Assembly (NCBI GenBank): GCA_018269055.1
Contig: JAFDVI010000019.1
Location: 62,001-126,000, forward strand
Source: Acidobacteriota bacterium
GTDB taxonomy: Bacteria > Acidobacteriota > Blastocatellia > RBC074
Direction: 5' to 3'
Length of the DNA: 64,000 nt
Part shown: piece after piece, positions 8,452 to 19,200 of the stretch
Layout of the letters: every line of letters starts with the position of its first letter
Numbering within the stretch: the stretch's first letter is position 1
Made by a program: the position numbers and the translations under genes
Notes under the pieces: generated by a model
Seen by the model: only the letters and a program-made list of their open reading frames with translations
Told to the model about the DNA's origin: nothing
Databases searched by the model: none

Positions 8452-9059
8452 CTTTCCTGTCTGCCGTTTTCGTCGCCGCCGCGCATAATTTCTGCTTCGA
8501 CGTAATAATGTTCCAAACCTCTCAACGCGGATTGAGCGCCAACCTCCCCTAAAACCTGGTTCAGGTTTTGCAGCACTTTGTCACGGTCTACCAAGCCAGG
8601 TTCTCGCAACATCCACAGTAAATCGAGAATGTCTTTGCTGCGTCTGGCCAGATATTTCAAAATCACCATCCACTCCGGGGCGACGATGCGTTTGCCTTCC
8701 GCAATCGGTTTCGCATCTCGCAAAGCGGCCTCATAAAATTCTCGGAAGAAATCATCTCGAACAATCACATCAACCCGAATCGCTTTATTGCCGACTTGAA
8801 TCAGATGACTGTCACCGCCGAACGACAATTTCTGTTCTGACGGCAGGCTCAGCGGTTTCGAGGCCAGCAAATCAACGTCTTCGGTTGCCCGACCATAACC
8901 GTAAAGATGCATGGCAATGCCACCGGCGATTGCACATTCAATCTCTTCCTGTTCTGCTTGTTTGAAAATAACTTCGGCTGCCTGCAGCCCGTCAATCGTC
9001 GTCACTTCGCGGGAAGCCAACGCCGCTTCAAATCTTTTTTGAAGCTCCGCATCGCTCAT
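8448..9059 (-). CDS. Nucleotidyltransferase-fold protein
   Basis: A 203-residue protein with the pattern of small nucleotidyltransferases of the DUF6036/AbiEii-like group. Residues around 42-66 (AIAGGIAMHLYGYGRATEDV followed by DLL) carry the GG motif and the D-x-D pair. A later strand, IRVDVIV, gives the third acidic position. The C-terminal half is helical. It is overlapped by ATGA on both sides, with the caspase-like gene upstream and the TPR peptidase downstream, so all three are probably made together. Such proteins occur as toxins or as small nucleotide-transferring enzymes, but no antitoxin-like partner is adjacent and the target is unknown. A member of this fold is not a usual Bat operon component. 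Confidence 0.7.
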   Translation of the reverse strand: MSDAELQKRFEAALASREVTTIDGLQAAEVIFKQAEQEEIECAIAGGIAMHLYGYGRATEDVDLLASKPLSLPSEQKLSFGGDSHLIQVGNKAIRVDVIVRDDFFREFYEAALRDAKPIAEGKRIVAPEWMVILKYLARRSKDILDLLWMLREPGLVDRDKVLQNLNQVLGEVGAQSALRGLEHYYVEAEIMRGGDENGRQER

Positions 9060-10108
9060 TTACTTTTGCTCGCTTTGATTGTCTGGTTGAGCGTCGCCAG
9101 TTCCACCAACAACTTTTCCAATTCGTTGTCAAAATCATCTTCGCTCATCTGCGCTTTGCGGCCCTTTAGCTTCCCAATTTCTCCTTCCAGTCGCATTCGT
9201 TCGGAATACAGCTTGGCCAGCGCCGGATCGCCGCCCGCTTGTTGTTGGGGAAGGGAATCGAAATACACCAGCTTCGACAGGGTTCCGTCGCCTTCTTCGG
9301 GTTTTTCGTGACCTTTGCCGTCCCCGTTGTCTTCCAGTAAGGCGTGTTCTGTGGCCAAAATTCCTTTTTGCTTGAAGCTGCCGTCGGTCATTTTGCTGGC
9401 GTATTCAAACGCTTCAAAGACGGAAACACGACCGTTTTTGTCTGCGTCGGCTTCGGGATTGCCCAGCGCGCCGATGAAGTATTCCGGGAATCGTGTGGCG
9501 TTTTGTTCCATTCCGCTGCGCGTGGCGGTAATGATGATTCGGCCTTCGCCCGCAAGAGGTTTGACGAATTCGCCGCTGGCGCTGGCCATGTTGACGACGA
9601 CGATGTTTTTTGCGGGGAGTGTATTGAGCATCGTCGCGTAATCGGTGACGGACAAATCCGGACCGACCAGATTGAACTTGGCGACTTTATCCACAAAGCT
9701 GCCGTGGCCAATGAAAAACAGGAACAGTTGATTGTCGGGTTTCAACGTGTTTTTTAATTCCACGAACAGTTGCCTGACGCTTTCGGCGGTTGAACGGCGC
9801 TCTTCGCCTTCGGGTTTTTCGGTCAAAACAAAAACTTTCTCTTCCGCAAACCCCATCTGACCAGTCAAAGAATCGCGAAGCTTGTTCGTCCATTCCGCGA
9901 ATTTTTTTGCGTACGATTCTTCGCCGCCGATGCCTGTGATGACGACGGCGAACTTGTTCTGGTCGGCGGGAAGTTTCTGCGCGGGTGTTTCGGCGGCCCG
10001 GGCTGGTTCCGGCTGAGATTTTTTCTGTGGCCCGACCGTAGATTCCTGTGCGCAGGCTGTAATTGCCAGCAAGGCGAGAAAGCAAGTTGTCCTGAGTAAA
10101 TAACGCAT
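9056..10108 (-). CDS. Caspase/C13-like lipoprotein, catalytic Cys replaced
   Basis: A 350-residue protein. A signal peptide ends in a lipobox (ITAC, Cys19), so it is probably a lipoprotein. After a Pro/Ala-rich linker comes a caspase/legumain-like fold: strand FAVVITGIGG, strand LFLFFIGHGS with the expected catalytic His135, then IVVVNMASASGEF. In active relatives the last motif reads A-C-x-S-G; here it is ASASG, so the nucleophile position (176) is Ser. A later segment, DADKNGRVSVFEAFEY, resembles the calcium-binding or EF-hand-like motif often seen in this family. The C-terminus is a helical, charged tail. It may be a pseudoenzyme that binds peptides. It overlaps the nucleotidyltransferase gene by ATGA. 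Confidence 0.75.
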   Translation of the reverse strand: MRYLLRTTCFLALLAITACAQESTVGPQKKSQPEPARAAETPAQKLPADQNKFAVVITGIGGEESYAKKFAEWTNKLRDSLTGQMGFAEEKVFVLTEKPEGEERRSTAESVRQLFVELKNTLKPDNQLFLFFIGHGSFVDKVAKFNLVGPDLSVTDYATMLNTLPAKNIVVVNMASASGEFVKPLAGEGRIIITATRSGMEQNATRFPEYFIGALGNPEADADKNGRVSVFEAFEYASKMTDGSFKQKGILATEHALLEDNGDGKGHEKPEEGDGTLSKLVYFDSLPQQQAGGDPALAKLYSERMRLEGEIGKLKGRKAQMSEDDFDNELEKLLVELATLNQTIKASKSK

Positions 10109-10120
10109 TCGAGTTTCCCG

Positions 10121-12433
10121 TTAAGCCAAGCCTTTTCGTTTTCGCAAAAACCATTCCGCGCTGGCCAATCCGATCAACAGCATGAAATTGATGGGCATGT
10201 CCCATAAATCTTTGCTGACGCGCTCGGAATTTTTGCCTTCCAGCATGGTGATTTCATCCAGCAAGTCGTTCGCTTTTTCCAGGTCGAAATACTTCCCGCC
10301 GGTTTCGCTGGCCACGCGTTTGAGCAGTTCGACGTTTTGCGCCGCATCGTGAAATTCGCGCGAACGGTTGCTGACCAGGAAACCGGATTGGGCGGTGCCG
10401 AGCGTTTCGTTGCCGTGTTTGGCCGTCATCTCGACTTTGTAAAGACCGCTTTCATCAGCGGCGAGTTCACTGCGGTAATCGGCACTAGCTTCGGCGGATT
10501 GACCGCTGATGCCAGTGTTGAAGTTGATCTTCAGCGGTAATTCAACGGTTGCGCCGGAAGGCTTTGTCACCGTCGCCGTCACCTGTGCATCCCGAATCGG
10601 TTCGAATTTTTTGTCATTTACTTCGCTGCGCAAACTGATCGTATCGCCCGGAACATACACATCGCGTTCGGAGGAAACTTCAAATTGCCTGGGCGTTGTG
10701 CTGACCAGATAGCGCAACAACTGACGCCAGAACGTTTCGTGGTAATTGTTTTGCGAAGGAACTTCCATGCGCCAACGCCAGGAATCGTCGGTTGTGAAGG
10801 CCAAAGTTCGTCCGCGTCCGTATCGCTGTTCGACAAGCAGCGGCAACACTCGGTTTTTGTCCGTGATGTGGCGGGCTTCCAGGATGACGGTTGCGCCCGG
10901 TTTGATGGAGCTTAGCGCTTCGGGAACGGAAATCGGCGGCAACTCGTCCCAGATTTTTGCGCTTTGCGCGCGATCTTCGTTCAGCCGCGTGACAGCGTGA
11001 GCGCGCCCGCGCGAGGTCAGGACAGCTTTGAAGTTCTGGACAATCTGCATTTCCGGTTCATCAATCCGTTCGTCCAAATATACCGGCAACAAATCGGCAA
11101 TCGGCGTTTGGGCATATTTGCCCGCGTCGAACGACCGAGAGCCTCCGATGGCCATCACGCCACCGCCGCGGCGCGAAGCGAATTGTTCGATTTGTCGAAG
11201 TTGGTCGTAGCTGAAAAAATTGGCTTCGATGCTGCCGATGACAATTCCCTGGTAGGTGAACAGTTCCTCCAGCGTGTTCGGAAACCCCGTGGTCAATTCA
11301 CTGCCTGAATCCACGCCCTGGCGGTAAAACTTGCCGTCTGCGGAGCGGAGCGCGGAAACCAGCATCAGGTTTTTTTCGGCCTTGGCGGTTGCGGCCTTTC
11401 GCATAAAGCCGTATTCCCAGCGCGGTTCCCCTTCCACATACAGCACTTTGGGTTTGTCGTCGGTAACGGAAATCATTGCGTCAATCGCGTTGTTTTCCAG
11501 TGTGGTTTCGCCGTCGAGAGGTTTTACTTCAAACGTGTAGCTGTGATTGCCGACCGAAGTCGGATTGAATTCGATGGTCACGCTTTGGGCTTCGCCGCTT
11601 TTCACATCGAATTGCTGGGTTTTGAGCGCCTTGCCGTCTTCGCTGACGGCGAGCGAAATTTTCTGGTTGTCGTATCCAGTCAACCGAACCAGCGTTTCGG
11701 CGATGATGGCCGAACCGCTGAGCACGCGGCGCGGCGCGGTGACGCGAACGGTTTCAGCGTCTTTGAACCGCGATGGATTGCCAACGCCGACGGTGAACAC
11801 CGGAATGTTACGAGAACGCAGGTCACGAAGCTGGTCGGATAAATCCTTGGGCGTGTTGGCTCCGCCGTCGCTGATGAGCACAATGGCCGAAAGCGGAGAA
11901 CCGGTGGATTCCTTTGTCGCTTGATCCAGCGCCGAAGCGATGTCGGTGGATGCGCCGCTGGCATTCAATTCCGAAGCGTCTTTGATTTTTTCAGCGGCGT
12001 TGGAAAAACCGTACAAGCTGGTGCGGAATTTGTCGTTTAAGCCCTGCGAGAATTTGCTGCTGGCGGCAAGCAGGGTTTTGGTGGCATCCAGACGACTGCG
12101 GCTGTTTTCATCGGACAGCGACATGCTCTGGGAATTATCGGCCAGAATGGCGACGCTGGTGCTTTTCGGAATTACCGAAGGAACGACCACAACCGGGCGC
12201 ATCAGCATGATGAACAGAAGGGCCAGTAGTCCGGCGCGCAACGCGATCAAGCCCCATTTAGCCTGGGAATTGATTCGATAGCCGGGCCGGATATAAAGGA
12301 AGTAAACGAGCGCACCCAGCAGCAAGGCCAACAGGACGAGAATCAGCCAGGAAGGACGATTGGCAAAAGCCAGATTTCCTTTGGCAAAGGTTGACCATTT
12401 ATGCTTGAACAAAAACTGTACAAAACGATCCAT
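10121..12433 (-). CDS. VWA/glutamine-amidotransferase-like membrane protein, first gene of Bat operon
   Basis: A 770-residue protein. Two membrane spans lie near the N-terminus (about 29-50 and 60-82). Next is a VWA domain with the MIDAS motif DNSQS near residue 98, then a glutamine-amidotransferase-like domain around 370-560 (QGIVIGSIEANFFSYDQLRQ; GGGVMAIGGSRSF). The C-terminal region has a final span (FMLLIGLASAEWFL). This is the same family as large VWA membrane proteins that accompany MoxR. It is the promoter-proximal gene of the operon: GGAG lies 9 bases before its ATG and a promoter lies about 80 bp upstream. The downstream gene begins 12 bp after its stop. Confidence 0.85.
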   Translation of the reverse strand: MDRFVQFLFKHKWSTFAKGNLAFANRPSWLILVLLALLLGALVYFLYIRPGYRINSQAKWGLIALRAGLLALLFIMLMRPVVVVPSVIPKSTSVAILADNSQSMSLSDENSRSRLDATKTLLAASSKFSQGLNDKFRTSLYGFSNAAEKIKDASELNASGASTDIASALDQATKESTGSPLSAIVLISDGGANTPKDLSDQLRDLRSRNIPVFTVGVGNPSRFKDAETVRVTAPRRVLSGSAIIAETLVRLTGYDNQKISLAVSEDGKALKTQQFDVKSGEAQSVTIEFNPTSVGNHSYTFEVKPLDGETTLENNAIDAMISVTDDKPKVLYVEGEPRWEYGFMRKAATAKAEKNLMLVSALRSADGKFYRQGVDSGSELTTGFPNTLEELFTYQGIVIGSIEANFFSYDQLRQIEQFASRRGGGVMAIGGSRSFDAGKYAQTPIADLLPVYLDERIDEPEMQIVQNFKAVLTSRGRAHAVTRLNEDRAQSAKIWDELPPISVPEALSSIKPGATVILEARHITDKNRVLPLLVEQRYGRGRTLAFTTDDSWRWRMEVPSQNNYHETFWRQLLRYLVSTTPRQFEVSSERDVYVPGDTISLRSEVNDKKFEPIRDAQVTATVTKPSGATVELPLKINFNTGISGQSAEASADYRSELAADESGLYKVEMTAKHGNETLGTAQSGFLVSNRSREFHDAAQNVELLKRVASETGGKYFDLEKANDLLDEITMLEGKNSERVSKDLWDMPINFMLLIGLASAEWFLRKRKGLA

Positions 12434-12514
12434 TTGACCTGACTCCGCATGCTTATTTTGCTCCGGGTGAGCCGCCTACAGGAGCACACTGGAAGTGTAC
12501 CTTTGATGACTCGG

Positions 12515-12544
12515 ATTATAAACAACCGGTCACATTCGCGTAAA
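12515..12544 (-). promoter_or_regulatory. Sigma70-type promoter of the Bat operon
   Basis: On the minus strand TTTACG is followed by an 18-bp spacer and a perfect TATAAT. This places the transcript start about 75 bases before the ATG at 12433. It is the only good promoter match seen upstream of the operon. Its spacing to the start codon suits a short leader containing the small hairpin ACACT-GGA-AGTGT. Confidence 0.65.
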
Positions 12545-12641
12545 ACTATTTGCGTCCAAAGCCTGAGAAATGATGGAATTACCCGCCGCAAGTCAGAATT
12601 ACAAACCAACAATTCAAGAAGTTTTGAAGGAGAACCAAGCG

Positions 12642-13235
12642 ATGAACGCCATCGAATCCGCCCCCAACCCGTTTGCCCTGAACTGGCTAAGCAAGAACTT
12701 CCGTTGGCTGGGAATTTTGCCGCTGCTGTTTTTTGTCTCGCGCGCCATTCAGTACATTTACGTCGCCAAAACCCCTGAACAGATTTTGTGGAGTTGCCAC
12801 ATTTCAAACCTGATGATGGCCGTAGGTATTTTCTTCAACCTGCCCTGGCTGATTCGTATCTCCGCGTTCTGGCAGATTCTGGGATTGCCGCCGTGGGTGA
12901 TTGATATGTTCAACAGCGGCATCACCGCGATTTCAATCTTTACGCATTTGGGCGGTTGTGCGGTGGCGATGATTGCGCTGTGGGTGGTTCGCTCCCATCG
13001 CGGAAGCTGGTTGCCATCGCTGGTTTACTTTCTGATTTTGCAACAAATCACTCGTTTACTGACAGTTCCGGGACCATACACAAACGTCAACGTCGCGCAT
13101 TTTGCTTATGGAGGGATGAAAAACTGGTTCGCCAGCTACTGGACATACTGGCTGGCCAACACGGCGGCGCTGGTGATGCTGTTGTGGTTGATGGATTGGG
13201 CGCTGGCGAAATTGTTTCCGCCCCGCGAAAGTTGA
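12642..13235 (+). CDS. Multi-span membrane protein, unrecognised
   Basis: A 197-residue protein beginning at MNAIESAPNP. AAGGAGAA lies 8 bases upstream, which decides this start over an in-frame ATG 72 bases earlier. About five hydrophobic spans are visible: LGILPLLFFVSRAIQYI, ILWSCHISNLMMAVGIFFNL, the region around GITAISIFTHLGGCAVAMIA, PSLVYFLILQQ, and TAALVMLLWLMDWAL. Conserved-looking polar positions (WSCHISN, PYTNVNVAHF) sit near membrane edges. I do not recognise the family. It is divergent from the Bat operon across a 208-bp gap and convergent with the giant secreted protein, so it is probably a single-gene unit. Confidence 0.75.
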   Translation: MNAIESAPNPFALNWLSKNFRWLGILPLLFFVSRAIQYIYVAKTPEQILWSCHISNLMMAVGIFFNLPWLIRISAFWQILGLPPWVIDMFNSGITAISIFTHLGGCAVAMIALWVVRSHRGSWLPSLVYFLILQQITRLLTVPGPYTNVNVAHFAYGGMKNWFASYWTYWLANTAALVMLLWLMDWALAKLFPPRES

Positions 13236-13278
13236 TTCGAGGGATGCAAACTTCTTAGCCTGCATCTCCTCGATTGCG

Positions 13279-16200
13279 TTACTTGATCGTGATGGTGACA
13301 GTGTTGGCGATTTTGCCGTCCACAGTTAGAACTACGTCCACGGTACCTTTTCCAATCAAGCTGCGGTCAATCAGCATATTGACCTGATCCAGGCCGACGA
13401 ATCCCGGCGCTGGCCCGGCAAAGAAGATCGGCGCGTTGACTCCGCCGATGGTGGCTTTGACGTTGGCCAAATCACTGAAACCGCGCAGTCCCGTGCCATA
13501 AGGAATCAACAATACGATATCGCTTGCCGGCCCAAGATCAATTGGCCCGGCAGCGGATTCGTACGTATCCACACCAGCGGCATTGCGACGGAAGACGACG
13601 GCTGCGGCCAAACCGGTTCCGCTGGAATTGGCGGCGAACAGGCTCGGCGCAACGTTAGAAACCGCAACTGTGCCGAGAATGGTTTCGCCTGCCGGGTTCG
13701 TAATGATGACGGTTGCCAGACCGGCGGCTGTGCCGGAGGGAATCTGGTAATTGACCTGATCCGGTGAAACGAAAAACAGTGGCGCCAGCCGATCAACATT
13801 CAAGCTGTCGCGCACCTTTACGGTCGTTCCCGCCAGCGAAGTCGGAAGCGGCAGGCTCGACGCCACCGCTATGGACGAAGCCAGTCCGGGGCCAAACCCT
13901 GCGACAATTTCTTCGGGCGCTACGCCAGCAGTTTGCGAAAAACTGGCGGCGGAAACCGTCGCAACGGTTCTGAGTCCGGCAGCCAGGCGCGTGCGACGAA
14001 TGCGATGGGCGGCATTGTCGGCTATAAACAACGCGCCGGACGAATCCACAGCCACAGCGGTCGGCAAGGATAGATTGGTTCCCATCGGTGAAGTTCCGTC
14101 GCCGTTGAATCCGGCGGTTCCGGTTCCGGCGACGGTGCTGATGACGCCTGTGTTGACGGTGATTTTGCGGATGCGATTGTTGACACGATCCGCGAAGTAC
14201 ACGTCGCCCGCCGCGTCAACGGTGATCAGCGACGGGAAAGCAAGATTGATTCGCGCGTTGGTCGCCGCGCCGTCGTCTCCGTTGAAGCCGGAAACGCCTG
14301 TTCCGGCGATAGTTGAAATCTTTCCGTCGGCGACGGCAATTTTGCGAATGCGTTGATTGCCAAGATCAGTGATGTAAATGTTTCCCGCGCCATCCACCGC
14401 CACGCCGGTCGGAGTTCCCAGCACGGCTTCGGTCGCCAATCCACCGTCTCCGGAAAATCCATACAGCCCGTTTCCGGCAACGGTCGAAATTTTCCCGTCG
14501 GCGATGGTGACTTTGCGAATGCGGCTGTTGCCGTAATCGGCAATCAACAGGTTTCCGGCTTTGTCCACGGCCAGGCCTTGCGGCAGATTCAATTCCGCGT
14601 CTTTTGCCAGCCCGCCATCGCCGCTGTACCCGCCAAATCCAACGCCGGTTCCGGCGACCGTGGTGATGACGCCGTCCGGCGCGACACGGCGAACGCGATG
14701 CGCTCCCTGGTCGCTGATATAAACGTTGCCCGCCGCGTCAATGGCAATGCCGGTCGGGAAATGGAACGTTGCGTCTTTGGCCTGTCCGCCATCGCCGCCC
14801 GATCCGGCTTCGCCAGTTCCGGCAAACGCCGAAATGATCCCTGTCGGCGAGATTTTGCGTACGCGCCGATTGAGATTGTCCGTGAAAAGAACGTTGCCCA
14901 TTGCATCCACAGCCACGCCCACTGGCTGCCAAACCGATGCCGCAGCGCCTGGGATGCCATCGGCGCTATTGGCTCCGACGCCTGTGCCGGCAATTGTTAC
15001 AACGACTTGCGGTGTTTGGTAATTGGCAATCAGTGTTGTGGAGCCTGCATTGCCGCTCGCGTCCCAGGCAGTGATCGTCAAATTGTTGACGCCGGGTTGC
15101 AGCGCGATCGAAGGAATTGACCACGAAGTTGTACCAATTGCAGTGCCGCTGCCGCCCCGGTCATTGCTCCAACGGATAAGAGCGACAATTCCAGTGTCGG
15201 TCGCCGTTCCGCTGAGCGAAAGCGGATTGACGCTTGTCGTAAGTGTTCCATTTGGCGGAGGCGCGTTGAGACTGACAACCGGCCCGGTTGTATCGCCGCT
15301 GACGGCATTGGCGATTCGGCGAATGCGGAAATTGTCCCGGTCGGAAAAGTAAACGTTGCCGGCCGCATCCAGCGCGATGCCTGTCGGCAGGTTCAACCGC
15401 GCGAGCGTGGTCGAGGAACCGTCCGGCGATAAACCGCTGCTGCCACCAGCAAGCGTGCTGATCGAACCATCGCTGATGGTCACTTTGCGAATGCGCGAAT
15501 TGCCGCGATCCGCAATGTACACATTACCCGTGGAATCCAGCGCAAGGGATTGCGGATTGCTGAGCGCCGCCGCCGTCGCCAGAATTCCGTCGCCATTGAA
15601 GGTGGTGTTTCCATTTCCGGCGATGGTGTTGATGACGCCGTCGTTGGTGACTTTGCGAATGCGATTGTTGCCCGTCGCGCAGAGGTAGATGTTGCCCGCA
15701 TTGTCCACCACCACATCCGTCGGAGAAGAAATTGCTGCCGAAGTGGCTTGCCCGCCATCGCCGCTGAAGCCGGAAACGCCGGTTCCGGCGACTGTGGAAA
15801 TGGTGCCGCCGTTGGCCGCAATTTTGCGAATGCGGTGATTGCCGAAATCCGCAATGAAGATGTTGTTGTCTTTGTCTACGAAAACATTTTCCGGCCCGCT
15901 GATGCGCGCGCCGGTGGCTGCGCCTCCGTCGCCGTTGAAACCTGTGTCTCCGGTTCCGACGATTGTGGTGATGACGCCGGTTGAGACGTTGACCATTCGG
16001 ATGCGGTTATTGGCTCCGTCGGCAATCAACAGGTTGCCGGTTTTATCCAGCGCTACGCCGAGCGGCCCATTTAACTGCGCGGAAGTCGCAGGGCCGTTAT
16101 CGCCGCTGTACCCCGCGGCACCGTTTCCGGCAACCGTTGTGATGATACCGTTGGTCGCCACGCGTCGAACCCGGTTGTTGTTGAAATCGGCGAAATACAA

Positions 16201-19200
16201 ATTGCCCGCAACATCAAACGTCATACGAATTGGGCGCGAAATGTTGGCCGAAATTGCCAATCCACCATCGCCCGTGAAACCGTTCGTTCCGGTACCAGCC
16301 ACGGTTACCAGCGAACTGAGCGCGGTCACGTTGACCGTGGTGGTTCTGGCGACGCTGACGTTTCCCGCATCGTCAGCAGCCACAAAGGTAATTTCGTTCG
16401 TTCCGGCCAACAACGGAACCGAAAAGGCCCAATTGGCCGTGCCGCTGGCCGCCGTGAAAGAACCTGTTCCCGTTTGCCCACGATTTGTGCGATACGTGAT
16501 GGTTGCGACGCGAACATTGTCCGTCGCCGTTCCTGAAACGGTGGTCAGAGCATTGAATGTGCTGGTTGGCGAAGTCGCCGGAGTCGTAATGCGAAGCGTT
16601 GGCGATTCCAGGTCCGGGGCGCCTTCCTGCGTGACGGTGAAGCTGCGACCGGCGATGTTCACGGTTCCGAAGCGCGTGCCGATGTTCGGATTGGCGCTGA
16701 CTTTCATGCCGACCGTGCCGTTGGCAGAGCCACCCGCGCCGGGTTGCAGCGTAATCCAGGAAGCATTGCTTTCCGCTTGCCAGGCGCAACCTCCCGGCGC
16801 GACGGTTACATCCACCGTTAAATCTCCGCCCGCAACCGCAACCGTGCTGCCGGTTTTCGACAGCGCGAAGTTGCAACCGCTCATGTTGGCTGTGACTTTG
16901 AATGTGCCGCGCCCGTGCGTAAAGGCAAAGAGCGAAGTCACGCCGCCGGTCACGTTCAACACCAGAGCTTCGGTGATGACATTGGCAAAGCCTGTGTTTT
17001 CCACCGTCCAGGTTGCGCCACCATCCAGCGAAACGAACACGCCAAGATCAGTACCCACATACAACCGCGCCGAGTTCGACGGATCAACTACGATGCAATG
17101 CACAGGAATGTCCGGAATGCCTGTGCCGCCGGAACCGTCAATCGCCGACCAGGATTGCCCCGCGTTGGTCGTTTTCCAAACGTGGAAATTGCTGAAGGTG
17201 GAATACGTGGCGTACGCGATGTTTTTGTTGTTCGGATCGAACGCTACCCATGAAACCGCGCCGGTTCGCGGGCGCGCGGATGAATCAAGAGCCGTCGAAA
17301 GCGGATAGGCAGGACTGAGCGACAAGGCGCGCGTGGTGCGAACAATGGAACCGTCGCTCATTCCAATCAGCGCAAAATTGGCATCAGTCGGCGCAACGGC
17401 CAGCGCGCTGATCAAACCGCTGACCAGCGACACATTTTGCGGCGAACCCAGATTGTTCCAGAACGTCATTTTGTCCGAACGGAACAATGTGCTGCCGCCC
17501 GTATACAACCGGGCGGGATCGCTGGGATCCATCAGCATCGGCATGATGAAGGACGCGCTGCCGCTCAGCCCTAAAGTCGTCGTGGAAAACGTTGCGCCTC
17601 CATCCGTTGATTTGCGAAAGCCTCCGTTTTGCGTCGAAACGTACAGCCGGTTGGTGTTCAGAAAATCCACCGCCGAATATCCGCCGTCGGCCAGGAAAAT
17701 CTGTTTCCATTTGTTCGGGCCATCGGTGTCGTTTCCCCGCGGAGTTCCGTTGTCCTGTGCGCCTCCCAAATACGTTTTGCCGTCCGGGTACACCGAACCG
17801 TGATAGAACTGCGTAACGCCGTAATTGTTGTTGATATTGATCCATTGGACTTTGTTGGCCGACGAATCACAAAACGCGCGCGGCCCTGTCGAAATTTGTG
17901 CGCGGGCATTATCGCTTCGCCAGATTCCTCCGTCGTTGCCAATGAACATCTGTTGATTGGTCGTACCGTTAAATTGAGGATGAAAGGTGAAAACGTGTTG
18001 GTCGGGATGAAGCTGGTTCGGACGTCCGTATACAAAATCTCCGCCGGTTCCGTCGTAGGCGAAAGCCGCCGCTCCCCAGTTTAGCCCGCCGTCATCGGAG
18101 CGAAACACGTCAATGCCGCCCACCCAGACGCGGTTGAAATCCACAGGGTCAACGGCAATCGCCAGGTCATACCACGACTGCCCGCTAAAAGCGTTGGCTG
18201 TGCCAAATTTGCATTCGACTGCCGTCGCGTCAACCAGGTTCGATAAAATCGCAGTGTTGACTTTATTGGCGTCCGTGTTGCGAACGCGCGCCGTCCAGGT
18301 TCCGCTGCCTCCGCCGCTATCCGACCGGAAAAAGGCGTGCAGCCCGTGGGTGTAATCTCCACTCAATTCTGCGGAAATCGCATACACCACGTTTTGATTG
18401 GTGGGCGCGATGGCGATGGCCGTGCGTCCCATCCCCGGTTCGGTCAACACCTGATCCCAGGCCCCGGTCGCTTCGGCGTTGGTTTTTTGATAGATCGCGC
18501 TTTGCTGCAGGTTGCCGCAAGCGGCAAACAGGGAATCGGTTTGCACATCCGTTCGCATTGCCAAATCCAGACATCCGCCATTGACGCTGGGCTGCAACAC
18601 CTGGAACCAGTTCAGTCCTTCATCCGTCGAGCGCCAGACGCCGGTTCGCGTCGCCGCGTAAATTCGTTTGCTGTCTATGTTGCTGACGACCAAATCGTTG
18701 ACATAGTAAAAATCCGAAGTTCCGGTATTTGGCAATCGCGACCAAGTCGCTCCGCCGTCAATGGTTTTGAAGATGCCCGCGCCGCGCACGCTGTCGCTGT
18801 TGGAAAATCCCTCGCCCGTGCCGACGTAAATCGTGTTGGGGTTTTTCGGGTCGAAGACCATCGAAGCCACGGCGATGTTGGCGATCAAATCGGCAATTGG
18901 CGTCCAGGTCGTTCCGGCGTTGGTGGTTTTCCACACGCCTCCCGCCACGCCCGCGGCATACATAATGTTCGGATCATTCGGATTGATGAGAATTGCGCGG
19001 GTTCGCCCGCCGATGTTTCCCGGCCCCAACGCCGTCCAAGTTCCCAGCTTCGGTTGTTCTGGTGAATTGGCTCGTAACTCTTCGCGTGTCATCAACCGGT
19101 TTTCCGCCGTCGAAAACACCTGCATCTGCTGCATGGCTTCCATCGCCGAAAAGTATTTTTCGACGGGGAACTCCGTCTCGCCTTCAGGCAAACGTTTGCG

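Noticed and set aside
13985..16315. Regularly repeated DNA resembling a CRISPR or satellite
   Set aside because: It is explained by NHL protein repeats in the reading frame of the giant secreted protein.
15839..17308. Long plus-strand reading frame of 489 codons
   Set aside because: It is antisense to the NHL/BACON region of the giant secreted protein. Its composition is Pro/Val/Ala-rich in a way expected from the reverse complement of that repeat DNA, and it has no ribosome binding site.
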